Positions 54,387 through 63,813 of a stretch of 64,000 nt of DNA are shown here, piece by piece; positions within the stretch are counted from its first letter, which is position 1, and every line of letters starts with the position of its first letter. The notes beneath the pieces were generated by a model. It was not told the origin of the DNA and searched no databases. It saw nothing but the letters and a program-made list of their open reading frames with translations. Source of the DNA: Labrenzia sp. PHM005 (GTDB lineage Bacteria > Pseudomonadota > Alphaproteobacteria > Rhizobiales > Stappiaceae); the NCBI RefSeq assembly GCF_006517275.1, contig NZ_CP041191.1, positions 986,501 through 1,050,500 of the forward strand, written 5' to 3'. The position numbers and the translations under genes are program-made.

Positions 54387-54884
54387 ATGAGCCTTGCCCA
54401 AGACATAACGATTCTCAAAAAGATCCCGATGTTTTCGGACTTTCAGGACGATCAGCTGCGCCTGCTCGCGTTCAGTGCGGAAAGCATGGACTACGGCAAG
54501 GGCCAGCGTTTGTTCGATCAGGATGAGCGGGCTGATGGCGGGCTGGTAATTACTGACGGTCTTGTATCGCTGGCAACCCGCGGCGAAGACGGTTTTGAAG
54601 AAGTCGATCAAGTTGGGTCGGGCACACTTTTGGGCGAAAGCGCGCTCCTTGTCGAAACCAAACGTCCTTGCCGGGCCGAGGCCATTGAGCCGGTGCGCAT
54701 CATCCGTATCCGCCGGGCGCTTTTCAAACGCATGATTTCCGAATATCCGGAGCTCGCGCAGCGTTTGTTTGATCAGCGCGCAGCCCGGTTCCGCACCACC
54801 ATCGGCCGGCTAAAACCCATAGGTGATAAAATGGCTGAGCTGGAACAGCTCAACGCCGAACGCCGGGCGAAGGACGACGTTTAA
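54387..54884 (+). CDS. Cyclic-nucleotide-binding domain protein without a DNA-binding domain
   Basis: A 165-residue protein with a Crp-like beta-roll (residues ~10-120; LKKIPMFSDFQDDQLRLLAF and GTLLGESALL) followed by a short helical tail rich in charged residues (FDQRAARFRTTIGRLKP). The HTH of Crp/Fnr regulators is absent, so it cannot bind DNA in the usual way. It follows cenR by 68 bp and is probably co-transcribed; in Brucella a similar protein is encoded next to OtpR. It may couple cAMP or cGMP to CenR signalling; that is an inference. Confidence 0.82.
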   Translation: MSLAQDITILKKIPMFSDFQDDQLRLLAFSAESMDYGKGQRLFDQDERADGGLVITDGLVSLATRGEDGFEEVDQVGSGTLLGESALLVETKRPCRAEAIEPVRIIRIRRALFKRMISEYPELAQRLFDQRAARFRTTIGRLKPIGDKMAELEQLNAERRAKDDV

Positions 54885-54937
54885 GCCGGCCGTTCGCAAA
54901 TCCAAATCTTTGGCCAGCGGATCCCTCCGCTTCGGTA

Positions 54938-55555
54938 TTAGGCAGCTTCTTGAATCTCGTCGGCCTGAGGTTCCATAATCTGATCGATCAATCCCCATTC
55001 CATGGCCTCTTCGGCGGTCATGAACCTGTCCCGGTCCATGGCACTTTCGAATTCCTGATATGATGGGCCGCAATGATCGGAATAAAGCTGGGTCATCCGG
55101 TGTTTGGTGCGTTTGATTTCCTCAGCATGGATAACCATGTCGGACGCCTGACCTTGAAAGCCGCCGGACGGCTGGTGGATGAGAATGCTGGCGTTGGGCA
55201 AGGCTGCTCGTTCGCCCGGCTGACCCGCCATCAATAAGAATGATCCCATGGAGCGGGCAGTCCCCATGCAGAGCGTATGAACAGGCGGCTTGATATGCCG
55301 CATGGTGTCGTACATGGCGAACCCGCTGGTCACCATACCGCCCGGTGAGTTGATGTATAAACTAATCGGCTTTTTGGGATTTTCTGCCTCAAGGAAAAGC
55401 AGCTGCGCGCAAACCAATGCCGACACATCATCGTTGACTTCGCCGTTCAGGAAAATGATCCGTTCGCGCAAAAGCCGGGAGTAGATATCAAACGAGCGCT
55501 CTCCCCGGTTGGACTGTTCAACAACCATTGGAACCAATTGCATCATCGTGGACAT
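54938..55555 (-). CDS. clpP: ATP-dependent Clp protease proteolytic subunit (stand-alone paralogue)
   Basis: A 205-residue serine protease subunit. The triad is intact by spacing: Ser102 (in TARSMGSF, where the usual alanine-alanine is AR), His127 (in ILIHQPSGG) and Asp176 (in MDRDRFMT). It starts [20 protein letters not shown], a normal ClpP N-terminus. No clpX or tig is adjacent, so it is probably not the housekeeping clpP1 but a second paralogue, of which rhizobia often have several. Confidence 0.92.
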   Translation of the reverse strand: MSTMMQLVPMVVEQSNRGERSFDIYSRLLRERIIFLNGEVNDDVSALVCAQLLFLEAENPKKPISLYINSPGGMVTSGFAMYDTMRHIKPPVHTLCMGTARSMGSFLLMAGQPGERAALPNASILIHQPSGGFQGQASDMVIHAEEIKRTKHRMTQLYSDHCGPSYQEFESAMDRDRFMTAEEAMEWGLIDQIMEPQADEIQEAA

Positions 55556-55594
55556 GACAGTCTCCGTTGGTGAAAAACTTGAATTAGAAAGGCC

Positions 55595-55954
55595 TTATGC
55601 GGCCAGAAAAAAGCATTTGAAATTGTTGTTCGACGCCCGTTGGTGGAGTTGGTCGAACTTGGAGGCTGGCCGTGTGTGAACAATCTGCAACCGGGTCTTG
55701 CCGCCGGGTTCCGGGTGGATCTGGAAGGTCACGACGCTTTCTCCATTATAGGGTCCCGCGTCCCGCATCCGGTAGGATATGGCCTTGCCTGGCTCTATGT
55801 GGACCGCGTCCGGATCAGACAAGTCGCCCTCTGGCAGCCAGTGGTTTCGGAGCGCAGGAATTGTCAAAGCGCGCCAGACTTTTTCAGGCGGTTCATCGAG
55901 CTGATAGTCCTGCTCAATGGCCACGGATCCATGGCTGGCGCTCTTATCGGTCAT
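55595..55954 (-). CDS. SRPBCC/AHSA1-family protein
   Basis: A 119-residue START-like protein with the pattern IEQDYQLDEPPEKVWRALTIPALRNHWLPEG and a conserved FQIHPEPGGKTRLQIVH stretch. This fold binds small hydrophobic ligands or acts with Hsp90-like partners. It overlaps the upstream ArsR gene by 4 nt. The ArsR-SRPBCC pairing is common in proteobacteria, where the regulator controls the pair. Confidence 0.85.
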   Translation of the reverse strand: MTDKSASHGSVAIEQDYQLDEPPEKVWRALTIPALRNHWLPEGDLSDPDAVHIEPGKAISYRMRDAGPYNGESVVTFQIHPEPGGKTRLQIVHTRPASKFDQLHQRASNNNFKCFFLAA

Positions 55955-56286
55955 TGATCCATATCCTTCAGCAAATCCTTAAGCGCATCTACCCGTTTGG
56001 GCCAATATGCGCGGTATTTTGAAAGCCACCCGGCAATCAGTGCCAATCCGTTCGGATTGACTTCATAATTCACAAACCGGCCGTCCCGCTCCTCAAGGAT
56101 CAGCCCGGCATCTCTCAATACTTTCAGATGCTGGGAGACGGCGGGCTGACTGATGGCCAGTCCTTCACGCAATGTGCTGGCGTTGCTCGCACCTGACGCA
56201 AGTTTTTCATAGAGGCTGCGCCGGGTCGGATCGGCCAACGCACGGAATATGCTTGATTCGTCCATGGTCAATACATAAGCATTCAC
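55951..56286 (-). CDS. ArsR-family winged-helix regulator
   Basis: A 111-residue ArsR-type HTH protein with FRALADPTRRSLYEKLASG and the helix pair ISQPAVSQHLKVLRDAGLILEERDG, the latter diagnostic. No metal-binding CxC is present, so it is probably not a metal sensor; metal-free members often control the SRPBCC partner gene. The start is ambiguous between M1 and the internal MDESSIFRAL; neither has a good ribosome binding site. Confidence 0.88.
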   Translation of the reverse strand: MNAYVLTMDESSIFRALADPTRRSLYEKLASGASNASTLREGLAISQPAVSQHLKVLRDAGLILEERDGRFVNYEVNPNGLALIAGWLSKYRAYWPKRVDALKDLLKDMDQ

Positions 56287-56346
56287 TTATGTATATTGCA
56301 ACTATTTTATGTGTTGCCCGGAACAGCAACCTTGAGACTGACAGCC

Positions 56347-57168
56347 TTATACCATCGCCATGACGCGGCTGGGGCCACCGGTGCCGCCACGATGTTTCGG
56401 GGCGCCGACAATCAGCGTTGCACCAGATGCCGGAAGCGCGTCAAGATTGGCCATGCACTCCAATCCCCAACGGCCGGACGGCAGCCAGGCATAGTGAACC
56501 GCAAAATCCTGGGAGATACCATGATCGAGAGACAGGCTGTCGACTGCAATACCGACCACATCCGCGTCGTCCATCAGCATCTGCACCGCTTCGATATGAA
56601 ATCCCGGAAAATGCATGACGCCGCCGTCATCGGCGTTTCGGAAATTATTGGAAGCGGCATGCGCGCTCCAGCCGGAGTTCATCGCAACGCAAGCGCCCTT
56701 GGGGATGTCGCCATGGGCAGAGATCCAAGCGTTCAGATCGTCTGGCGTTACCTGGGCGTCCGGGTTCTCCGCTGCCCGCGCCTTGATATCGATGACGCAA
56801 AGTGGAGCCACCAGGTTTTCGACTGGGATTTCAGCAACCGACTGTCCATCGGCGGAAAAATGCAAGGGTGCATCGAGGTGGGTGCCAGTGTGCTCGTTGA
56901 TCGTGAGGTTATAAAGATTGTAGCCATCCTTGGCGAAATCAAAGACCTTCTCGGCTATAAAACCCGGGACGCCGCCAAAGGTTGGAAAATCCTCAGACAG
57001 CTCGTGCGTTAAATCCATGACCTTGGTGGGCGCCTGCGCCATGGCTGGCAGAGTACCGCTGAGAGATGCCGCTGCCACCGCGCCGGACCCAACCGCAGCG
57101 GCTTTGAACAGCCCCCGCCGGGACAGCATTTTTTCCTTAACGGATGTGATGACGCATAAATCGCACAT
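56347..57168 (-). CDS. Exported cyclase family (kynurenine formamidase-like) hydrolase
   Basis: A 273-residue metal-dependent hydrolase. The N-terminus MCDLCVITSVKEKMLSRRGLFK ends in a twin-arginine-like SRRGLFK followed by a hydrophobic stretch, so it is probably a Tat substrate. The core motif HTGTHLDAPLHF (HxGTHxDxPxH) binds the metal. Substrate unknown; the best-known relatives are formamidases. GGAGG precedes the ATG by 7 nt. The MCDLCV start occurs in many rhizobial members of the family (recalled). Confidence 0.85.
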   Translation of the reverse strand: MCDLCVITSVKEKMLSRRGLFKAAAVGSGAVAAASLSGTLPAMAQAPTKVMDLTHELSEDFPTFGGVPGFIAEKVFDFAKDGYNLYNLTINEHTGTHLDAPLHFSADGQSVAEIPVENLVAPLCVIDIKARAAENPDAQVTPDDLNAWISAHGDIPKGACVAMNSGWSAHAASNNFRNADDGGVMHFPGFHIEAVQMLMDDADVVGIAVDSLSLDHGISQDFAVHYAWLPSGRWGLECMANLDALPASGATLIVGAPKHRGGTGGPSRVMAMV

Positions 57169-57340
57169 GCTATGTCCTCCAAGATTATCTGGGTTTTCCA
57201 GTGTGGGGTATTGGTGTTTTCACATCAACTGCAGGCAACAAAGCTGTAAAACACCGACGCTGGGTAGATGAATTGTGTTCGCACCTTGCTCTCTCTCATA
57301 AATTGCAATAGCGTTTTCTTCAATCAGTAGAGGGAGCGAT

Positions 57341-58867
57341 ATGGTCAGCCGCGTGACCACGGTGGCCTTCCAGGGCATTGAAGCTGTTCCAGTCGACGTG
57401 CAGGTGCATGTCGGACCGGGCATGGTCGCCTTTATGATCGTCGGCCTGCCGGACAAGGCGGTTGCCGAAAGCCGGGAACGGGTCCGCGCCGCACTCTCTG
57501 CCTCCGGCCTCGCGCTTCCTGCAAAACGGGTCACGGTCAATCTCGCTCCGGCAGATCTGCCGAAAGAAGGCTCGCACTACGATCTGCCGATCGCTCTCGG
57601 CGTGATGGCCGCGATTGGCGCCATCCCGGCGGAGTTCCTGGAAAACTATGTCATTCTCGGAGAACTGGCTCTGGATGGCACTCTGGCGCCGGTCGCAGGT
57701 GTTCTGCCTGCGGCCATGGGCGCCAATGCGTTGGAAAAAGGCCTGATCTGCCCAGCTGAAAGCGGCGGCGAAGCAGCCTGGGCGGACAGTGAGATGGATA
57801 TTCTGGCGCCGCGGTCGCTTATCCAGCTCGCCAATCACTTTAAGGGAACACAGGTGTTGTCCCGCCCGGCGGCCAAATTGCGCGGTGAGCCGGACGGTAT
57901 TCCCGATCTCGCCGATGTGAAGGGCCAAGAAAGCGCCAAACGCGCGCTGGAGATCGCTGCGGCTGGCGGCCATAACTTGCTGATGGTCGGCCCACCTGGC
58001 TCCGGCAAGTCCATGTTGGCAAGCCGCCTGCCATCTGTCTTGCCGCCGCTTACCCCGCGCGAGCTTCTGGAAGTGTCCATGATCGCCTCGCTTGCTGGAG
58101 AACTGGCGGACGGCAAATTGTCTGACCGGCGGCCGTTCCGGGCACCGCATCATTCAGCTTCGATGGCAGCCTTGGTTGGGGGCGGCTTGCGGGCCAAACC
58201 CGGCGAGGTCTCGCTCGCCCACAATGGGGTCTTGTTTCTGGATGAACTGCCGGAATTTAATCCGCAGGTGCTCGACAGCCTGCGCCAGCCGCTGGAAACC
58301 GGCGAGGCGATCATTGCCCGGGCCAATCACCGGGTGACGTATCCGGCGCGGATCCAGATGGTCGCTGCGATGAACCCCTGCCGCTGCGGCCATGCCGGAG
58401 AACCCGGCCATCAATGCCGGCGCGGCGAACGGTGTGTCACCGAATATCAAACCCGGATTTCCGGTCCGTTTCTGGATCGAATCGATCTTCGGATAGAAGT
58501 TCCAGCCGTTACTGCCTCCGATCTAATCGGTCCGGCGGAGAGCGAACCCTCGTCCCAAGTGGCAGACCGCGTTTTGACCGCTAGAAAAATCCAGGAACAC
58601 CGGTTTTTCGATCTCGGTGTTGCCGCCCGCACAAATGCGCAAGCACCTGCGTCCATCGTTGAGCAGATGGCGCAATCGGACGACAAGGGCCTTGCCTTCT
58701 TGCGAGAGGCTGCGGATACCTTGCAGCTATCTGCAAGAGGTTATCACCGGGTCTTGAAACTTGCGCGCACACTCGCCGATCTTGATGGCCTTGAAACGGT
58801 CGCTCGTATCCACCTCGCCGAAGCGCTCAGTTACCGTGGTCAGGATCTGTCGCGCCGTGCGGCCTGA
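57341..58867 (+). CDS. comM: YifB/ComM family Mg chelatase-like AAA+ ATPase
   Basis: A 508-residue AAA+ protein. N-terminal ChlI-like domain ([39 protein letters not shown]), Walker [16 protein letters not shown], sensor [12 protein letters not shown] and a cysteine-rich [19 protein letters not shown] insert. ComM helicases support branch migration in natural transformation; many bacteria carry it without being competent. It stands alone, divergent from the cyclase gene. Confidence 0.92.
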   Translation: MVSRVTTVAFQGIEAVPVDVQVHVGPGMVAFMIVGLPDKAVAESRERVRAALSASGLALPAKRVTVNLAPADLPKEGSHYDLPIALGVMAAIGAIPAEFLENYVILGELALDGTLAPVAGVLPAAMGANALEKGLICPAESGGEAAWADSEMDILAPRSLIQLANHFKGTQVLSRPAAKLRGEPDGIPDLADVKGQESAKRALEIAAAGGHNLLMVGPPGSGKSMLASRLPSVLPPLTPRELLEVSMIASLAGELADGKLSDRRPFRAPHHSASMAALVGGGLRAKPGEVSLAHNGVLFLDELPEFNPQVLDSLRQPLETGEAIIARANHRVTYPARIQMVAAMNPCRCGHAGEPGHQCRRGERCVTEYQTRISGPFLDRIDLRIEVPAVTASDLIGPAESEPSSQVADRVLTARKIQEHRFFDLGVAARTNAQAPASIVEQMAQSDDKGLAFLREAADTLQLSARGYHRVLKLARTLADLDGLETVARIHLAEALSYRGQDLSRRAA

Positions 58868-58962
58868 AGAATACCAAGGCCTTTAACCAGCTGACCTTCC
58901 TTGCATTTGCCGCCGCGTCATCCCATGTCCTAACCGATACTCAAAGATATTGGAGGACAAAG

Positions 58963-59280
58963 ATGCTGGTCACCACAACCCCAACCGTTCAGGGCAAAGA
59001 TCTCGACTACAAAGGCCTGGTCACAGGGGAAGCGATCCTTGGTGCCAATATCTTCAAAGACCTTTTTGCCGGTATCCGGGACATTGTTGGCGGCCGCTCC
59101 GCCGCCTATGAAGAAGAACTCGCCCGGGCCCGGCAGATGGCACTGGATGAAATGTGCCAGCGGGCGCAGGCCATGGGTGGCAATGCGGTGATTGGTGTCG
59201 ATCTCGATTATGAAACCGTCGGCCAAAACGGCTCCATGCTGATGGTCAGCGCCACTGGAACCGCTGTCTACATTCGCTGA
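58963..59280 (+). CDS. UPF0145 (YbjQ-like) protein
   Basis: A 105-residue protein that forms pentameric rings in related structures; no function is established. Hallmarks are [30 protein letters not shown] and the [17 protein letters not shown] block. GGAGG precedes the ATG by 7 nt. Its TGA and the ATG of the following GNAT gene overlap by 1 nt (TGATG), so the two are translationally coupled. Confidence 0.92.
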   Translation: MLVTTTPTVQGKDLDYKGLVTGEAILGANIFKDLFAGIRDIVGGRSAAYEEELARARQMALDEMCQRAQAMGGNAVIGVDLDYETVGQNGSMLMVSATGTAVYIR

Positions 59281-59891
59281 TGCCAGACTGCGGCTCCCAA
59301 ACCTTTCAAATTGTGCCTGGGTTTCCAGAAGATCAAAGGGACGCAGCGGCTCGTCTTTTCTGGCAGGCCTTTTCCGGCAAACTCGGCAAGGTGCTGTCTC
59401 CCGAAGACAAGGCACTAGCTCTGATTTCGCGGCTGCTGGATCCGAACTATGCGCTCAGCGCTGTCACCGGAGACGGTCGGCTGTTGGGAATGGCGGGATA
59501 CAAGACGGAAAATGGCGGCTTGGTCGACGGCGGACTGTCGGACATGATGGCGGTCTATGGTGTTTTGGGCGGTTTGTGGCGGGGACTTGTCCTGGATCTG
59601 TTGGAGAGGGACCCGGAACCTGGACTTCTGTTGATGGACGGCATCTTTGTCAGCCCGGACGCCCGGGGCCTCGGTATCGGGACGGCGTTGTTGGAGGCGG
59701 TTTGCGGAACAGCTGCTGCAAAGGGATGCAGCAAAGTCAGGCTCGATGTGATCGACACCAATCCACGGGCCCGGGCACTTTATGAACGATGTGGGTTTGC
59801 CGCCATCGAAACAGATGAAACCGGACCTTTGAAACATGTGTTCGGCTTTTCCTCAGCAACGAGAATGGAAAAGCATGTGACCCCGGCTTGA
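59280..59891 (+). CDS. GNAT family N-acetyltransferase
   Basis: A 203-residue acetyl-CoA-dependent transferase. The GNAT core has GIFVSPDARGLGIGTALLEAVC (motif A) and VIDTNPRARALYERCGF (motif B), preceded by an N-terminal block that is poorly conserved. Substrate unknown. It is translationally coupled to the UPF0145 gene and 55 bp upstream of speB. Confidence 0.85.
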   Translation: MPDCGSQTFQIVPGFPEDQRDAAARLFWQAFSGKLGKVLSPEDKALALISRLLDPNYALSAVTGDGRLLGMAGYKTENGGLVDGGLSDMMAVYGVLGGLWRGLVLDLLERDPEPGLLLMDGIFVSPDARGLGIGTALLEAVCGTAAAKGCSKVRLDVIDTNPRARALYERCGFAAIETDETGPLKHVFGFSSATRMEKHVTPA

Positions 59892-59946
59892 CGGGCCAGC
59901 AGTTCACGCGGGAAGCTCCGGTCAGACAAACTACCTGGAGCGTTTC

Positions 59947-60900
59947 ATGACATCTCACGGATATGAAAGCGGGCGGCTGAATCTGCCCTTTGTCGGTATT
60001 TGCACATTTGGCAAGTACCCCCATCAGCCGGATTGGGATGCGATTGATGCCGATGTCGCGGTTCTGGGCGCGCCGTTCGATTTTGGCACCCAGTGGCGCT
60101 CTGGGGCTCGCATGGGTCCAAGAGCCATCCGCGAAGCCTCGACCTTGTTTTCCTTCGGCCATGCCGGCGCTTACGATTTTGAAGACGATGTCACCTATCT
60201 GGCCGATGAAACCACAAAGATCGTCGATCTGGGGGATGCGGATATTGTCCACACGGACACGATCGAAAGTCACAAGCGCATCGAATTTGGTGTCCGGAAA
60301 ATTCTGAAAGCTGGAGCCCTGCCCGTCGTGCTCGGCGGAGATCATTCGATCAATATCCCCTGTATCAACGCATTTGACGGCGAAGAGCCAATCCACGTGG
60401 TGCAGATTGATGCCCATCTGGATTTTGTCGATGAGCGGCACGGCGTCCGATACGGGCATGGCAATCCGATGCGCCGGGCGGCCGAAAAACCCTATGTGAC
60501 GGGCCTCACCCAAATCGGCATCCGCAATGTTTCCTCAACGGCAAGGGATGGTTATGAAGCCGCCCGGCAAATGGGCTCGGACATTCAGTCGGTCCGGCAA
60601 ACCCGTAAGCTTGGCACAGAGGGGCTGCTTGCCCGGATCCCGGAAGGAAAACGCTATTATCTGACGCTGGACATCGACGCCTTCGATCCGTCCATTGCGC
60701 CGGGCACCGGCACACCCAGTCACGGCGGGTTTCTCTATTATGAAGTGTTGGAATTGATCGATGGGCTGGCCAAACGCGGCGAGATCGTCGGCCTGGATCT
60801 GGTGGAAGTTGCCCCGGATTATGATCCAGCTGGCGTCACCAGCGTTTTGGCGGCGCAAATCCTGATGAACACCATCGGCCGGATCTTGCATCACCGGTAG
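59947..60900 (+). CDS. speB: Agmatinase
   Basis: A 317-residue manganese ureohydrolase converting agmatine to putrescine and urea. Metal ligands occur in GGDHSI (Asp132, His133), QIDAHLDF (Asp155, His157, Asp159) and LDIDAFDPSIAPGTGTPSHGG. Arginase/agmatinase family members are similar, so a different guanidino substrate such as guanidinobutyrate cannot be excluded. It is followed by a terminator shared with cysK. Confidence 0.9.
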   Translation: MTSHGYESGRLNLPFVGICTFGKYPHQPDWDAIDADVAVLGAPFDFGTQWRSGARMGPRAIREASTLFSFGHAGAYDFEDDVTYLADETTKIVDLGDADIVHTDTIESHKRIEFGVRKILKAGALPVVLGGDHSINIPCINAFDGEEPIHVVQIDAHLDFVDERHGVRYGHGNPMRRAAEKPYVTGLTQIGIRNVSSTARDGYEAARQMGSDIQSVRQTRKLGTEGLLARIPEGKRYYLTLDIDAFDPSIAPGTGTPSHGGFLYYEVLELIDGLAKRGEIVGLDLVEVAPDYDPAGVTSVLAAQILMNTIGRILHHR

Positions 60901-60908
60901 GTGAAAGG

Positions 60909-60945
60909 AAAAACGCCGCGATCAACTCGTGGTCGCGGCGTTTTT
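60909..60945. terminator. Bidirectional terminator between speB and cysK
   Basis: AAAAACGCCGCGATC pairs with GGTCGCGGCGTTTTT (one G-U) around AACTCGT; A and T tracts on both sides suit the convergent genes. Confidence 0.9.
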
Positions 60946-60962
60946 GATGGTCGACAAAGAGT

Positions 60963-61922
60963 TCATAGACCTTCGAAAAGGGCTGTTGAGAGATAGCGTT
61001 CGGCGAAGGACGGAATGATCACCACGATGTTTTTGCCGGCCATATCGTCCCGCTGGCCTATCTTGACGGCGGCCGTCAGCGCAGCGCCTGAAGAAATTCC
61101 GACTGGAATGCCTTCTTTAGCGGCGACATCCCGGGCTGCGGCAAACGCATCTTCGTTTGCAACGGTGATCACTTCATCAAACACGTCGGTGTCGAGTACG
61201 CCTGGAACAAAACCTGCGCCGATTCCCTGGATCTTGTGTGGGCCAGGCTGGCCACCGGAGAGAATTGGGCTGTCCGCCGGTTCAACGGCGACGACATGAA
61301 GGTCCGGTTTGCGTTCTTTCAGGACTTGAGACACGCCGGTGATGGTGCCACCGGTACCAATGCCGGAGACGAAGGCGTCGACTTGACCGTCCGTGTCGTT
61401 CCAGATCTCCTCGGCGGTTGTGTTGCGGTGAATTTCCGGGTTTGCCGGGTTTTCAAACTGCTGCGGCATCACGGCGCCGTCGATTTCAGCCAAAAGTTCC
61501 TCAGCCTTGGCGATGGCGCCCTTCATACCTTTGGCACCTTCGGTCAATTCCAGCTCCGCACCCAGGATCTTGAACATCTTGCGCCGCTCAACTGACATGG
61601 TCTCCGGCATCACCAGGATGAGGCGGTAGCCTTTGGCCGCTGCAACAAAGGCCAGAGCGATGCCTGTGTTCCCGGATGTCGGCTCCACCAATGTTGTCTT
61701 GCCCGGCTCAATCGTTCCGGCTTGTTCCATGGATTCAATCATGGCGACCCCAATCCGATCCTTGACGCTGCCGATCGGGTTGAAGAATTCCAGTTTGCCA
61801 AGAAGGTTTGCCTTGACGCCATGAGCTTCTGCCAGCCGGTCCAGACGAACCAAGGGCGTATCGCCGATGGTGTCCGTGATCGAGGAATAAATCTTTCCGC
61901 GCCCATGCGTCTTCTTTGTCAT
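60963..61922 (-). CDS. cysK: Cysteine synthase A
   Basis: A 319-residue PLP enzyme that makes cysteine from O-acetylserine and sulfide. The PLP lysine is Lys54 in [12 protein letters not shown], and [20 protein letters not shown] and [20 protein letters not shown] are the phosphate- and substrate-binding loops. The start has GGGAG 7 nt upstream; a TTG or ATG 14 codons earlier is not supported. It stands alone. Confidence 0.95.
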   Translation of the reverse strand: MTKKTHGRGKIYSSITDTIGDTPLVRLDRLAEAHGVKANLLGKLEFFNPIGSVKDRIGVAMIESMEQAGTIEPGKTTLVEPTSGNTGIALAFVAAAKGYRLILVMPETMSVERRKMFKILGAELELTEGAKGMKGAIAKAEELLAEIDGAVMPQQFENPANPEIHRNTTAEEIWNDTDGQVDAFVSGIGTGGTITGVSQVLKERKPDLHVVAVEPADSPILSGGQPGPHKIQGIGAGFVPGVLDTDVFDEVITVANEDAFAAARDVAAKEGIPVGISSGAALTAAVKIGQRDDMAGKNIVVIIPSFAERYLSTALFEGL

Positions 61923-62064
61923 GGCAGTCTCCCAGATAGGATGAGTGGTGTGCAGGCAGCACATGTCTTTGGTTGGCAGCTAAGATAGTACGGCAAACTC
62001 AGAGTTTTAAGGGGAAGAATGTTTAGATCAAAGCGGCTTGGGGAAACGTCTTTTCGTTAAATGT

Positions 62065-62724
62065 TCAAGACTTAGAAAACAGCAGTGCCGGAAGCTCAGA
62101 CATATCTTCAAATAGCGTTGCTCCTGCGCGCGCAAGAGCCTCCCGGTCGCAGGACGGATCCTCGACAAACGCAAAAACTGCCATGCCGGCCGCCTTGGCC
62201 GCTTGCACACCTGGCAAGCTGTCCTCGATCACGACACAGCTTTCCGGTGCAAAGCCCATGGATTTGGCGGCCAGAAGAAACACATCCGGCGCCGGTTTGC
62301 CCTGAGCGCAATCTTCGGCCGAATAGAGTTTTCCCTCCAGGCGCGGCAACAGGCCGGAGCTGCCAAGGGTGGTCCGCATCTTGGCGTATTTTCCGGACGA
62401 GCCGACGCAATAAGGTACTTGGCGCGCATCGAGGTCATCCAGCACCTTAGAAACACCGCGAATGGCTGGAACACCGGCTTTGAACACTTCCAGATCGCGC
62501 GTTCGAACTTGATCGGGCCAATCCTCGGAAAGTTTAGAGCCGGTCAACTGTTCGACCATTTCTTTTACATTTTCCAAGGTTCGCCCCATGAAACGCCGTT
62601 GGCATTCCGGCCCGGTGATCGGATACCCGAGCTCGCTCACTATTTCCGCTAGGCTGGCGTTGACCATACGCTCGGTGTCCACCAGAACACCATCGCAATC
62701 GAAAATCACCAGACCCGGCTGCAT
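62065..62724 (-). CDS. HAD-family hydrolase (beta-phosphoglucomutase-like)
   Basis: A 219-residue HAD phosphatase. The nucleophile and acid-base Asp are Asp9 and Asp11 in FDCDGVLVDTE, followed by EDSLPGVQAAKAAGM near the C-terminus. The cap is helical (type C1). Substrate is likely a sugar phosphate. It lies 24 nt downstream of dut on the same strand. Confidence 0.88.
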   Translation of the reverse strand: MQPGLVIFDCDGVLVDTERMVNASLAEIVSELGYPITGPECQRRFMGRTLENVKEMVEQLTGSKLSEDWPDQVRTRDLEVFKAGVPAIRGVSKVLDDLDARQVPYCVGSSGKYAKMRTTLGSSGLLPRLEGKLYSAEDCAQGKPAPDVFLLAAKSMGFAPESCVVIEDSLPGVQAAKAAGMAVFAFVEDPSCDREALARAGATLFEDMSELPALLFSKS

Positions 62725-62748
62725 ATGATCGTCCTTGTAGGCGTTGCG

Positions 62749-63198
62749 TTAGCGTTGGCCGGTCGAGCCGAAGCCGCCTGCCCCGCGATCGGTTTCGGAC
62801 AAGACGTCGACTTCTTGAATATCGGCCTGCAACACCGGCGCGATCACCATCTGTGCAATACGGTCGCCCCGGGCAATCTGGAAATCGCTGTCGCCGAGGT
62901 TGATCAGGATGACTTTAACCTCGCCTCGGTAGTCGGCATCGATCGTGCCCGGTGTGTTCAACACCGTAACCCCATGTTTGGCGGCAAGCCCCGAGCGCGG
63001 CCGGACTTGTGCTTCAAACCCGGCTGGAAGGGCCATCGCAAGACCAGTTGGAACCAGAGCGCGGGAACCAGGTGTCAGCGTGATCGCCTTTTCAACGGCT
63101 GCCAGCAGATCCATTCCTGCTGCCAAGTCACTTTGATAAGCCGGCAGCGGCAAATCCCGGCCATGATCCAGCCGTTTGAATTCAAGTTTGATGGTCAT
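62749..63198 (-). CDS. dut: dUTP diphosphatase
   Basis: A 149-residue trimeric dUTPase that removes dUTP and supplies dUMP. Motifs are AGMDLLA, PRSG (67-70), [10 protein letters not shown] (84-93), RIAQMV and the C-terminal GGFGSTG, all intact. AGGGA is 6 nt before the ATG. It precedes the HAD gene, probably in one operon. Confidence 0.95.
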   Translation of the reverse strand: MTIKLEFKRLDHGRDLPLPAYQSDLAAGMDLLAAVEKAITLTPGSRALVPTGLAMALPAGFEAQVRPRSGLAAKHGVTVLNTPGTIDADYRGEVKVILINLGDSDFQIARGDRIAQMVIAPVLQADIQEVDVLSETDRGAGGFGSTGQR

Positions 63199-63371
63199 CG
63201 ATCGTCCCTGACAATTGCCCAACCGGTTGACGATATTCGGCCGCGCCTGTCAAGCAAAGCACCTCCGGAGAGTGTTTGACGAAAAATATCAATCCCCTAC
63301 TTGAAGCTGTTACGCTGTCCTGAAATGATCTTCCGTATCGGAATGCTGATTGAGCTGGGAGACCCGGAATT

Positions 63372-63791
63372 ATGAATTATTTGAGAAGCATACTTGCAGT
63401 GACGTTTTTATTGGCGGGAGGCTGGGCCGCCCAGGCGCAGACGGTGGGGTTCGCCGATGCGATTAGTATCCTCGCGGTCAGCTGCGGTAAGGACATCGAC
63501 AAACACTGCAAGTCGGCAACGCTGGCAAATAACGGCATCGGCCAATGCCTCGACAAAAACCAATCGAAGATTTCCCAGAAATGCAATGCGGATAGGGCTG
63601 TTGTTGCAAAACTCATTCAGGAGCGGCTTGCTGCACAGGCTGCGGCTCCGGAAATTTGTTCGCGCGATGCTGCTCAGCTTTGCCAGGGCGTCAAACCAGG
63701 CGCCGGCCATGTCCTGCGTTGCCTTTTGAAAGCACAACCCTCCGTCAGCAACAAATGCAATACCGCCATTGACCTCGCCGGTTACCGCTAA
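63372..63791 (+). CDS. Exported cysteine-rich repeat protein
   Basis: A 139-residue protein with a signal peptide (residues 1-23, ending AAQA). The mature part has two copies of a Cys-rich module (CGKDIDKHC...GIGQCLDKN and CSRDAAQLCQGV...HVLRCLLKAQ), like the cysteine-rich repeat of GLG1-type proteins. The function is unknown; disulfides in the periplasm are likely. It is followed closely by another secreted protein. Confidence 0.82.
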   Translation: MNYLRSILAVTFLLAGGWAAQAQTVGFADAISILAVSCGKDIDKHCKSATLANNGIGQCLDKNQSKISQKCNADRAVVAKLIQERLAAQAAAPEICSRDAAQLCQGVKPGAGHVLRCLLKAQPSVSNKCNTAIDLAGYR

Positions 63792-63813
63792 GCCGTCCAT
63801 CCAGGAGATACTT

